Positions 23,575-35,900 of a stretch of DNA of 64,000 bases are shown here, piece by piece. The position numbers and the translations under genes are program-made. Within the stretch, counting starts at the first letter, position 1. The number at the start of each line of letters is the position of its first letter. The notes under the pieces are model-generated. The model ran no database searches, was not told where the DNA came from, and was given only the letters and a program-made list of their open reading frames with translations. Source of the DNA: Stomorhina lunata (taxonomy: Eukaryota > Arthropoda > Insecta > Diptera > Rhiniidae); the NCBI GenBank assembly GCA_933228675.1, contig OW121741.1:38283952-38347951 (forward strand), in the 5' to 3' direction.

Positions 23575-24445
23575 CTAGGTTATTATATGCTGTAATTTAT
23601 GAGGGAAAATAGTGCCACCCACAACAAGCTTCTTTTCGCAACATAGCTCGATCGGCCTTTCTCCATTATCGACACCGTGTTTACCAATATAACGTTCCAA
23701 ACCGGTATTGTTTGAACCTACCTTGGCGTTAAAGTCTCCAAGTATCATAGTAATATCACAGTTATGTACATTGCTGTTCATCCAACTGCCAAGTACATCA
23801 TAGAATTCATCTTTATCATTTTCTGGTTGGATTTCAGTCGGAGCATAGACATTGATAATTATCAAATTGCGAGCTTTAGTTTTGATTTTTATTGACATGA
23901 GCCTCTCACTGATAGGATGCCACAATATCATGGACTTAGCTATTTTTTCGATATTAGGAATCCCACAGCCGCAGTAAAAAAAACACAGTATTTTCATTCC
24001 GTATCTCCCCTTGTCCTGTCCATCTTGCTTCTTGACAGCCAACAAATCAATTTTATAACATTTTTTTAATTTCCCCGTTTCGTATAGCGTGCATACGTTC
24101 CATGTCGCAAACTTTAAACTTTCTTTCATGCCTATATAAGGTTTTATAGTCCGATTTCTTCGGATAGAATTGGTTTCATTCATCAGGATTAGGCACCTCC
24201 AAAATCCATGTGTCGCCCGCCGTAGCAGGGAAATTTCTCGCATGATTACCCCTTGGAGTAGTACATTCTTTAATGTTGTTTCTTTCCATGCTTAAAACAT
24301 CGTAAGTGCTAAGTCGATGGGTGATGAGTCCAAAGACAAGAGCCACGTTTGTAAAGCGATCCGCTCGATCTGAGACAGACGCCCGCTTGCAGCCGCAATT
24401 AACATGTTGAACAGAGGCCACAGTTTCGTACTTTACCAAGTACAA
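23575..24445 (-). pseudogene. RTE/CFDP2-like LINE endonuclease fragment
   Basis: Minus-strand remnant of a LINE endonuclease of the type often annotated as craniofacial development protein 2-like. Upstream part 24445-24176, then 24243-23575. Motifs: LKFATWNVCTLYETGKL (N-terminal Asn block), NLIIINVYAPTE, ITMILGDFNAKVGSNN (active-site D-x-N) and GERPIELCCEKKLVVGGT. After a stop at the end of HKLQHIIT a remnant ISPKESLRIKSNQF continues, where the family has a W-x-SPDG block. The catalytic Glu block is damaged and reverse transcriptase is missing. Immediately 5' is a repeat shared with 25955-26210. Confidence 0.7.
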
Positions 24446-24447
24446 TT

Positions 24448-24612
24448 ATCTTAGACCCTTAGACCGAATACGTTGGAGTGGATCTAAGATAACTGCTTCT
24501 AATATTAGCCCCGATCTAGAATCGAACACAGGTTGTTTACCGCATCTTCAACTAGGTTGCTCAGGTTTCCAGGATGTACCAGATTCGAGTAGGAATTGAA
24601 TACATCCCATTT
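24448..24612 (-). repeat. LINE-leader-like repeat, copy 1
   Basis: Contains ATCTTAGACCCTTAGACCG and GGTTGTTTACCGCATCTTCA. Directly upstream of the RTE-like endonuclease frame, so probably its leader. A second, longer copy lies at 25955-26210. Confidence 0.6.
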
Positions 24613-24633
24613 GAATCCTAGATCTAGTTCCAT

Positions 24634-26560
24634 TCATTTATTTATTGACAGCGTTGAAATAAAAAAATTTGATTCATGCCTCAGGGAAGATGCCAACTGT
24701 ATGATGTTAAAGTTTGGATGATTTCTCCGATGACATCCCAAAAGGAACTGCTGAGATAGCATAATGTTGTGTTCCTTTACTGGAAGGATCTTTGTTTCCT
24801 TATGAAGATTATGTTGTAGGCAATTTTCGGAAATCGCCATAGGCAAGTATGGTAGCTTTAGTCTATCTATAGACACGGCTTTTTGTTTGGTTCTAATTAT
24901 TATTGTATAGGTTTTCGGATGTCTTTCGAGCACTTCATAGAGCCTGTCATATGAAGCCTTCAGAGGAGAGCGTACCGTATCATCTCGTACAAAAACAAAA
25001 TTGCAAAAACGTAAATATTTTGCGACATATACCGATTGTTGATCGTTAATTTTCAAAATATTGCAGAAGTTTTGAGATGAATTCATTTCCGTTGACGTTC
25101 ATATTTAATTCCTCTGTTGCAAAATAGCCTGGAAGTCTGATAGCTTGCCCATATACCATTTCGGCCGCTGATAGTTTTTCCGTCCAATTTGTGTCTTGGC
25201 ATGGTGACATTTTAAAGCGGCTTTCAAAACTCTATGCCAGCGTGCAATAAGACCATTTGCCTTTGGTTTTTATGGGGTTGTTCTCATATGTTTTATTCCC
25301 AGCATTTTAGCAAGTTGACCAAAAATATTACTTTAGAATTGTCGTCTCTGATATGTCGTAATAAATTTTGGTACATCGAATCGACTAATTCAACAACTTA
25401 GGAGGGAGTTTGCTACTGTTTCGGCTGTGAATAGGTATAGCTTCAATCCATTGGGAGTATCATTAAGTAAAGCAATAAGTAAAATTATTTGACATCGGTA
25501 GCGGTCCGATTTAATCAATGTTAATATGTTCGAATCTCTTGTTTGGTACCGCAAACGTTTCCAGTTCACTTTGCGTATGTCGTGTTATTTTGCATCGCTG
25601 ACAGTGTTGATAGTTTTTTTTACAAGTGTTTTTATTTCAGCGTTCATTTTACTCCACACAAAGCTCTTTAAAATGAGTTCGTTTGGGGCACGCGACCCTG
25701 GCTGCAATAGGTCACGTAATGTTTCGAAAACGGTAGAACGCGTTGTACTAGGAATGCAAGGGGCACAACTTTCCAATTGACGTGTCACCTATTATTTCTC
25801 CGTTACATGCGGGAACCTTTACTATTTGTAGGACGAGTCGGATTCGATAAGAATCTGTAATTTGGTGCATTTTGCTGATGACATCTGGAGTGCTTTCATA
25901 CGAGAGAGGACGTCGGCAACAAAATTTTCTGCTCCGTTTATGTGTTAAATATATTAAATATCTTAGACCCTCAGACCAAATGCGTTGGAATGGCTCTTAG
26001 ATAACTGCCCCTCATATTAGCCCTGACCTAGAATTCCACACGGGTTGTTTACCGCATCTTCAGCTATGTTGCTTATTAGGTTACCAGGATGTACCATGAG
26101 GAGGTTAGAGTAGGAATTGAATACAGTTCTTACCTGGTAAGTGGAAACGTCAGGTAACAGCTGCACCCCATTACATCCCATGATCTGCTGGGAGTCAATA
26201 AATAAAATCTGAAATATTTAATAGCAGAACACATGGTTGGTTCACGATCGTAAGTGCTGTAGCTTAGTTCGGTTGGGTAAATTTTTTTTGGAAAAGAATT
26301 CTAGAGGTTGCCAGTGTCCGTCCACTCTTTGTTGAAGGACAGCTGCCATCGATTTGTCGGATTCGTCAGTCATCAATGCTATTGATGCCCCTCTACACGG
26401 GAATCGTAATAATGTTACATTAGCAAGTTCCTGTTTGATCTTTTCAAACGTCCCCTCAGAGTCCACTTTATTTTGTACGATAGCGTTTTTTACATGGACC
26501 AATAATTTTTTGTAGAGGCAGGTCAATTTTTGCAACATGGGGAAGAAATTTTGTATGGTT
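24634..26560 (-). pseudogene. gypsy-type pol (RNase H and integrase), antisense, interrupted
   Basis: Minus-strand pol remnant read from right to left. RNase H start: KIKQELANVTLLRFPCRG, IALMTDESDKSMAAVLQQRV and WQPLEFFSKKNLP (26538-26242). The sequence is then interrupted by a LINE-leader-like repeat (about 25955-26210). It resumes with ENFVADVLSRM, CIPSTTRSTVFETLRDLLQP and FVWSKMNAEIKTLVKKTINT (25900-25585), the integrase zinc region and core, then LAKMLGIKHMRTTP, WHRVLKAAL, TNWTEKLSAAEMVYGQAIRL, and FVFVRDDTVRSPLKASYDRL to VSIDRLKLPYLP (25086-24634). The order RNase H then integrase is that of gypsy elements. Numerous stops and shifts make it dead. Confidence 0.8.
25955..26210 (-). repeat. 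LINE-leader-like repeat, copy 2, inserted in gypsy pol
   Basis: Shares ATCTTAGACCC, GGTTGTTTACCGCATCTTCA and TAGGAATTGAATAC with 24448-24612 and extends further, with CCATTACATCCCATGATCTG. It lies between the RNase H and integrase parts of the antisense gypsy remnant. AT-rich words (ATTAAATA, ATTTAATA) flank it and may be its target duplication. Confidence 0.6.
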
Positions 26561-26914
26561 CATTCGATTTCGATATTCATTGTTGAATTAGACTGGTCTA
26601 AAGATATGTCATAGAATCTTATTTTAAAAACTTTAAGAATAGCTTAATCTGCCCGTGCGAGTGCCCTTGATTCAGAACCATATAGTAATAAAATATTTAA
26701 GATATTCCAGGCCCATTAATATATTTATAATACATAGGATTATCTAAAAACATAAAAGGCACAATTTCTCAAAAACGACCATAGGATTTTAATTGTTTAA
26801 AGTTTCCATTTATCGAGTAGTTTAATAGTTATCAAACATAAAAATTATTTTGAAATTATAAAGAATAGAAATAATAAAATTAAAAAAGAAATAAAATTGA
26901 AACCAAAAACAAAC
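26561..26914. other. spacer downstream of the alternative tetraspanin exons
   Basis: AT-rich; no terminal exon or splice acceptor with a tetraspanin-like tail was recognised. Confidence 0.4.
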
Positions 26915-29900
26915 CTGAAAGAAAATTATTACAATAGCACTGGTGGATATTATAATCAGATTTCTTTCCATCCATTCTTCTCCAGCCAGAACACAGCCTT
27001 TTTCAAATATAATTTTGGAAATTTCAAAATTCTTAAAATAAAAAGGAAACACAAAATTTTTTAAAATCAAAGAAAAATAATAGGTGATTAAATATAAAAA
27101 ATAATAATAACAATTATCAAAAACTAAAAATAATTCTTCTGACTACAAAATATTTTAACAAAATAAAGAAAAGATTTACTAAAAACAAAGTTTAAATTTA
27201 TATATAAACATTTTAAATATTAACCTGCCAAAATACTGTTAACATTATATAGATCCACACAGATATAATGTGAGTTTCCAAGTACTCTTCACCAGCCCGT
27301 AAACAACCACGTTCATAAATATGTCTGTCCACTGGCTTAAGATTTGAAGAAGTCAAATATGTATATGATTTCCAAACGTAAGCATTTTAATTAAAGAAGA
27401 GATTTAAAGGGATTTCATAATTATTTGTCAATCAAATATTTACTACCGATCGACTCAAAATCAATCACTTCCTATATAGATTTCAGTCGTCAACTTTGGC
27501 TGACAGTCCGTACAAAGATTGTTATCAGTCCATACAAAAATCGTAATCAATTTTGAATAATGATATTTGGATCCTAACAGCCTTGGAGCCTCCTCAACAA
27601 CCAATCTTAATATCAAGGGCCTAAATCCTACCTTAACTGGCTTCCGGCTAAAAAAATGGCTCTACTAGTTTCGTTTTTTTTTTTTCAACACTATAGCAAG
27701 AAATATTTTTGGGTAAAATGCGGATAATTTTGCCAAATCTAGGGATCACCTTAGACAATGTTCAGAGTACTGAACACTGTAGGAGTTGACATAGTTTAAA
27801 GGTAAAAAAGACGTTTTCCCACCTTTACAGTCGTTTAGACAAAAGACTCCAACATGTTGCAATAGATAAAATTGCTGTGTGGTAAGCCAACTGTATCTAT
27901 CTACACCAGGATGATTAGGTTAGGTTGAAAAGGTTATGCCACTCGGAGACCTTGAGATCCATTGTGATCCTTTCTGAAAGTAAATAACGATAGCGCAAAG
28001 AGAAAGAAAGAGAAGAGTGAAGGGAGAAGTTTCTAGATAGTGTTCTAGAAAGTGAGTCGTAGAGAAGGGAAGAGTTGTCTAAAACGCTACTCTAAAATTG
28101 CTGTGTGGTAAGCCAACTGAATCTGTCTACACCAGGATGATTAAGTTAGGTTGAAAAGGTTATGCCACTCGGAGACCTTGAGGTCCATTGTGATCCTTTC
28201 TGAAAGTAAATAACGATAGCGGAAAGAGAAAGAAAGAGAAGAGTGAAGGGAGAAATTTCTAGATAGTGTTCTAGAAAGTGAGTCGTAGAGAAGGGAAGAG
28301 TTGTCTAAAACGCTACTCTAGGGAAGAGAGGGAAAGAGTTCTGTCTATCTAAGCCATCTGATTCCCAACATAAAACCTACAACGTCATTCAATTCGCACT
28401 GCTGTATGTCACCCAGTTCCTCATGTAATCTATTATCTAGAAATTTAAGTCTCTGCTTTTATAGCATAGGAGAATGGCAGAGGATGTGCTCGACCGTTTC
28501 AGTCGAATTCCCGTCCGAGCATAGTCTGCAAATGTCCTGAATTGCTCCATCCCATTAGCCTAGAATTCAGAGCCAGTTAAAAAAGCCTATGCATTTCCTA
28601 AGACTGGTTCTGCTAAGACCTAGCAAGAACTTTTTCTGCCAGTTCTTAGCTGTTTCTTCACCGATCCAAGACTTGATGCCCATAAAAAGGTGACATATAG
28701 GTGGAGCTATCTCTGTCACCGCGACCATTACTTCCTAGCTCGAGCCATGTCTTGCAATTTCGTCAGCAGTTTCATTGCCTTCGATGTCGCAATGACCAGG
28801 AACCCAGCAAAGTCTTACCCTATAAAGAGTGTTCTAAAAAAATATGCATTTACTATTTTAGACAAAATTTATCCATAGTGCATGAAATAATTTATTTTTT
28901 GATCAAGTTAGTTTCTATAGATATGTTAGATACTATTATTTTAGAAATTATTAATTTTCAATAGTTATTTCAATCAGAAAAAAAGTTCGTGAAAATATAA
29001 TTAAAACTTTTCAAAAAAATCCGTCATGGACTTTTAAAAAAATAGCTAAAAGTTTGAAAGTTGACCCTCGAACTGTTTCTAATGCCATCAGACGGTATAA
29101 GGAAAACCTGAGCATTGAAAGAAACCCTGGATCAGGGAAGAAAAAAGGTCCTACAGATATTGGTAAGGCAAAAGAAGTCGAGCGACTCTTTCGAAGAGCG
29201 CCTAACACTTCTTTAAGAAAAGCAGCTCGTACGGTGAAATGTTCTACGAATTTTGCACATAGAGTCAAAGCTTATGCTGGACTGAAGACATACAAAGTCT
29301 AAAAGGTTCCAGATCGCAATGCTATAAAGAACTTAGAAGCAAAAAATCGAGCGAAAAAATTGAAGTCTGATTTTATAAAAAAATACACCTGTTGTATGAT
29401 GGATGATGAAACATACGTACTGGCAGACTTTTCTCAACTTCCTGGTCAAAATTTGTATGTTGCTGATAAACGGGGCAATGTTCGGCAAGAGTTTCGCACA
29501 AAAAAACAAACAAAATTCCCTAAGAAGTTTCTCGTGTGGCAAGCTATTTGCAGTTGTGGCAAAAGAAGTAAAGTATTTGTGGCATCTGGCACAATAAACA
29601 CAGAAATTTATATAAAGGAGTGCCTACAAAAACGGTTGTTACCCTTTTTAAGAGAGCACAGAGTGACTACATTTTTTTGGCCCGATTTGGCATCATGCCA
29701 TTATGGAAAAAAGGCACTTGAATGGTACTCAAAGAATAATGTCATTTTTGTACCACGAGAGGCAAATCCACCTAACTGTCCAGAACTTGGGCATGTGGAA
29801 AGGTATTGGGCTCTGGTAAAAAAGGAATTGAAGAACACAGGAAAGATTTCCAAGAACATGTCCGATTTTAAGCGCAGGTGGAACACATGCTCCAAAAAGG

Positions 29901-32900
29901 TATCAGAAGCAACTGTAAAATCTTTATGGGAGGGTTTCCGAAAAAAGTCGATAATTTTGCAAGACCCGAGTACTAAGTTAACATTTTAATGGTAAATGAT
30001 TTTGTACAATATGTAATGAAGATGTAATGTAAGAAAATCCAACTACAAATTTTATTTAGAGCACTCTTTATGTAGCTGACAAGCTGATGATAGCTAATCC
30101 AAGATATATTTTTCCAAACAAAACTTTTTCTAATTTTAAATATTTTTTTTTTTTTTTACATAAAATAAGCAAATTATATAGTGCTACCAAGTTTACCGTT
30201 TTTATTCTAAATCTTTAGAGATATAGATATAAACTTCGAAAAAACACAGCTAATATATAAATTCCTGACACCAATTTTCATATCACCACCATGGAAAGGG
30301 TATTATAAGTTTGTGCTGATGTATGTAACGCATAGAAATATTTGTCTTAGACCTTTTAGTATACCAATAGGCTTAACATTAATTTCTGAGTCGATTTTGG
30401 CACAGATCATTCTTTTGATAGTTTTTATGTACCTCCCATAGGTCCCACTTCCCGGAATTGATATAATGGCCACAAATATCAATATTTTTTCATGAAATTT
30501 TAAACAAATACTGCTTATGTAAACTAAAATCAATGTACCAAATTTTGTTGAAATCGGTCCACATTTGACCATAGCTCCCATACAAACTCTTTTGTCAAAA
30601 CGCACTAAATGAGACAAAAATCACAAAAACGCTCGTAAATCTGAAGATAATGGGAATTTTAAGTTTATTTTTTGCTTACATAATTTTTGTAATAACTGTA
30701 ATTAATTTGCCATATAATCGGTCCACATTTGAAACTAGTTCTCATATAAGTTCAAATGGCGGAAATAGCTTAAATATATAAGTTTTTAGAAAATATTTGT
30801 ATGATGCCAAAATTTAGCAAACATTTGTCTTTATACAGGAAAAAGGACACCTTTGACCTTAGTGGTGAAGGGTATTGTATGGTCGGGCTTGACCGACTAT
30901 AGTTCTTTCTTATTCATTTTTGTTTGTTTTTAAAACCAATTCCAATAATATTAGTTTATTTGACACCCCTAAAAATAGTGATAAATATTATTTTTAAGTC
31001 GCTTTAAGTACTTTAAAGCAAAAAAAGTATTTTTTTATGAAAATTTTCCACTTGCTAATTTTTAATTATTAAAAAAAAAATTAAAATGTTTAAAACCTAA
31101 AATATACTTAAATTTGTGACCAAAATCTCAATTTCGGGAACCTAAAATAATGGATAGATTTTAGGAAAAAATTAAAAAAAAGTCGATAAAGAAATTCAAA
31201 ATTTGTTTTTTAGTGTTGTCATTATTTATTTTAATTATTTATTTATACAAACAATTTGTTTGTGATCTCCAGTTTCTTAGTTATAAGTAAATAATTAAGT
31301 GGAAAAATTAGACAGTATACAAAAATGCAATAAAATAAACAGATTCAAGTCCCCTGAAGAAGTTTCGAAAAAAGAAACGAAACGTTGGGAAATGTAAATA
31401 GATATTTGAAGTTTTATATACATCAACAAGTAAAAACTGAGCATCTGCTTAAAGGTAACCCCTTATGAAATTATAAAAAATATAATTCAACTTGAATGTA
31501 CCTTTATCACATACAAATTTTTTTATTTTTAAATAAAATCTAAATGCTAAAAGGGCCAATGTCAACAATTTTTTTTAGCAATTTTATACCATATGTTTTT
31601 AGAAATATGTTATAAGTTATTAGATATATACATATATCCTCTAAATTCAACAATATTTGTAGAAACTTAACAAACAGTTGCTAAATAATATCGTTTTTTT
31701 CTCAATATTTCCTTGTAAAAGGGCCAATTTCACAGAAAAAAAATATAAAATTTAAAAATTAGTTAGTGCTAAAAGGGCCAATGTCATATTTTTTTCTTAA
31801 TTTGAATCTTTTTCAAAGAATTGATTTTACCATGGCCTCTATAGGACCATAATACATGTCTAACTCAAATTTGATGAGCGAAACTTGGAAATTAGCTGAG
31901 CTGTAGGTAAAACAAAATTTTATAAAAATTTAATTTCTAATTTTCTCAAAACTAGTTTTTATGACATTGGTACTTTTAGCACCAAGCCACAGATATATCG
32001 AGAAGTCAATATTTCTTCTACAATATATTTAAGCCAAAGTTCACAAATAAATTTCTTCTCCCAGATTTTTATTAGAAGATATGTAACTATTAAAAAAAGA
32101 AAAGTGGTTTATAGACGGTATTGAATATAGGTTTTCGATACATCCCTGAAATGCCTATTTAATGTGTTTCCTTTCTAATACTTCGGTCATTGTGCAAAAC
32201 ACTATTTTCAGTATACCACGAATTGTGTTGGTATGAGATTTTGTCCATATCTGTTTTCCCGTCTATTTTAAGTTTTAAAAAATGTAACAAGCTATCTCGA
32301 GGCTATTTCCCAATTATAAACCATTTTTTTTTTAAGAAATTAATGCAATTTTTCCAAATTTACAAGTTGTAATTTAAGTTATTACCAGATATAGGGGAAA
32401 TTCCAAACAGAATCTTGCAGATTATCAACTAATACCTTCAGACTGTTTCAGGTTTTGTTTTGTTTGAGTACGGGGAAAAAATTGTATATATCGTCGGCCT
32501 ATATCTAAAATGGCTTATCTTCAAAATACTGATTTTTCAGGAGAAGCAAAAAACTCTTTAATTCTCTTATTAGTGAGTTTTTAACAAAGTGATCTTTTAC
32601 AATATGATTGGTAGACTCCTTCTCATTTCCTGAAATAAAATTTTTTAAATAAAAACCAATATTTGCGATTTTACGGTAGATCAGCCGTTTTGTCTTCAAA
32701 AATTGTTATATAAAATTTTAAAATATGTAAATAACCATTTTCTTCATAGTGAATTTATAGGAAAGTGAATTGCATAACATAATTTAAGAAATTTATGTAA
32801 TACCGATTACACAATACTCCCTCATTATTTGGTATACTTTTATGTATTTAAATAGTACTATATATGACGTTTATTACATTTTATTGATAATAATTTATTT

Positions 32901-35900
32901 TTTGAAAAAGTGAATTTTTCAAAATGCACTTTCTTTTATAAAAGTTAAAAGATTTTATAATTTTTCATCTTTCCTACTTGAAGGAAGATATCTTCTAATT
33001 GTTAAGAGTTATAGAATGTTTACAACTTCTATGACTATTTAGTAAAAACAATGTAGGTAAACCATTTTGTCTTCGAAAAAAAATGTATGTAGATAAGCCA
33101 AACAAAAAAGTGAATAAGTCGCGAATAAATTAACATTTTGATAAAAAAAAATTCACACTACAGGTAAAGCGCGTCATACGGATTGTATGATATAAAAATC
33201 TCAATTTCTAAAATCTGTAGATAAGCCATTTTAGATATAGGCCCACGATATATAATTTCGATTTAAATTGAAGAGTATTAGAAATGTGTTATTGAAATTT
33301 CCAAAAGTACAATAAATACTTACATATGAAATACAATTTCAGCTTCGTTCACAATTTGAAATATAAAATAGTCATATTATATGTATTAAGCCACTTATAG
33401 CGCTTTAAATGTACCCTCTTTCGAGTCGAAATTTTTATTTTTAGCTTTTCCTTTAGATCTCTGACTGTCGCAAAATAATTTATTTTTGCTGGAATATGAT
33501 TACCCTTTAGCTGCGTGGTCCTACGTTTTCTGCCATAGAAATTTTATAGGGTTTAGTTTGTTATGCAAATCTATACTTTTTCTGGCCGCAGATTCCGATA
33601 TGTTACACTTAAAAGTCAAAGCTTTCTGTTTCATCTCATTTTTGAGTTTTAAAAATCTTTTCAAATTTTTATATCAACAGAAAACCGCACTTTATAATGT
33701 TATGTTAAAAGGATTAAAGTGATGAAATTAAATGTATTTTCTAGACACAAATTTATTTGATATTTTACACTTTTAACGGGTCGATGTGAACTGAACAAGC
33801 AAACTGTTGCAAGTGATGTTTAAAAATGCTGTACGTTCCTAAATCGTATTTCCTCTGTTTGTGTGAGGGATGGTAAAAAAAAGAATTTATGATTTCGTAC
33901 TAAGTTGATAACAAAATAGTACTTTGTGGCATTAAAAAAAGTACTATTTTTTTTTTGAAATTTTGCTTCTATAACTATTCGTTTAATCAGCGTTTTTTAA
34001 ATGGTTTCCTAGAGTAGGGTTACACTAAATTTTATCGTCATATTTATAATTATTTAAAATGATATACAGATTTTAGCGGGTGGTTTTATATTGAAGTTAT
34101 GGTGATACAGACCAGAAGATTTGGAAAAACTGTCAATGCTTTTTGAAAAATAGGCTATTTGACTGTTTGCTTTCGATACCTACCAACAAAAAGAATGCGG
34201 GGTATATTGATATTGTCATTCCGTTTGTAAATTCCATAATATTTGATCAAAAACCAAAATTGATGTATATTCTGAATCCTAAGATAGAGCGATAAGAAAG
34301 AAAATATGCTTACTGTTCTACGCTATCTCTAATAGTTTAAGAGATATTTAACTGAATGTCGTTTACGGTTATTTTAATCTAAGGGCTAGATATCAAATGT
34401 TAGTCAAAACTTGGCATATGAATCCTATTATTTCCAAATTGTTTAGAAGTTATGGTGCAAAGTATTGTGTACGAAGTTTTTCAGTTTTAATTTAATAACT
34501 TTTAAACTACTGGGCGGATTGTTGCGCAATGTGCATATATCGGTAAATGTGTAGTTGGAGTTTTAGACCAATTTTTAAAAACATGCCAATTTTTGTCAGA
34601 GAATCCTCTACAGTGGGCCAAAGTTGAGCACCAATGTATGTAAAACCTTTTGGTCCGTATAACTTTCGCAAATATAAACTTCTCAAAAAGATTTTTACAC
34701 GTTCGAAAACTACTTAAGTAAGAAAGAAAATATGCTTACTGTTCTACGCTATCTCTAATAGTTTAAGAGATATTGAAGTAAATTTTATTTGCAATTTTAT
34801 TCAGTGACAAAGTCGAACAACCCATTTTGAAGATATGATAAAATAATCAATCAGTTTATTTCAGAAATAGCTAATTTTTAATATTTATTATATTGAGAGC
34901 CTTTATTCAATAATGTATATGAACCAATTTTTTGAATTACTTTTTATTGGGAATCTGTTTTTTTTAATAAAAGTTACATCTCTTTTAATAAAAATCAGAG
35001 AAACCATCTCTTCAGGAGGAGTATCCCCAATTTAGAAATATCGAAAACCTCGCATTATTACCTATTTTACAAACAAAATCCTTACGAATTATGTTTATAA
35101 ACCATAAGTAAGAACTCAGATTATCGACTGAACAAAACACAAACATTTTTTAGTTTTCATCTTCCTTCACTTCCCACATTCTTGCTGCAGCTGTTGGCTA
35201 CTATGTGCAGAATGCTGTGAAGAAGGGGGTTAAGATGTTTAAAATAAACAGAAGTTTACATAGGTTCTCGATATGTTTAGAGTTTTCAGTTGGCTCTGGA
35301 TTTTTGAACCACATGGTACAAAGAAAGAGGTTGTATTTTATAATCGACATAAAGAGATTATTCGGCATAAAGTATTTCGGAAGCCAATATTTACTAAAAA
35401 GGTCTGTTTGGTGGGATTTTAAAAAAGTTGTTTAACTTTTTTAGTTTAGCTTTTACCGGATAAAACAACAATTAATTCGGAAGTTTATTGTCATCGTATT
35501 TACAAACTGAATGTTGCAATTCAACAGAAAAACACATAATTATTTAAAAGAAAAGGTGTAGTGTTTGACCCATTTAATGGGAGACGAACTCTATAAAGCT
35601 AAAATTCACATCATAGTGTCCTAACATTTTCCTAAGCTAGTCTTGTTCATACCTAGCAATATTTAGATCTTTTCCTTGTATTATGTTGTCCATAAACGAC
35701 GAAGCTTTAATAGTTTCAATAACTGATTATCATTTACATCTGGCCAACTGCTCCAGCCAACTGAGTCCAGTAAAAAACCCTACAATATCATAAAGTTTAT
35801 AGTTGCCTAGATTTCTGAGCCTTTGATTTTTAAGCATTGGACAGTGACAGAGAATGTGTTTTACCGGTTCGGACGAATCCTAATCTAGACAGTCTGCAGA

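Larger units (their letters stand above)
28323..30130 (-). pseudogene. LINE RNase H and 3' domain, split by a mariner
   Basis: Antisense LOA/Jockey-type LINE remnant. The minus strand reads RVRLCWVPGHCDIEGNETAD, then EIARHGSS (RNase H end, about 28815-28740), PPICHLFMGIKSWIGEETAK, and WDGAIQDICRLC...ETVEHILCHSPML (zinc-like C-terminal domain, to about 28380), with several stops. The part upstream of WVPGH continues after 30071, on the far side of an inserted DD37E mariner. RNase H degrades the RNA strand in some LINEs. The element is 5'-truncated near 30130. A sister fragment lies at 35700-36125. Confidence 0.7.

Noticed and set aside
26822..27070. 82-residue minus-strand frame read as a separate gene
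   Set aside because: Its first part is the alternative tetraspanin exon; the rest is read-through into intron DNA past a GT donor.
29011..29268. Minus-strand frame opposite the DD37E transposase
   Set aside because: Shadow of the transposase gene, which has clear catalytic motifs on the plus strand.
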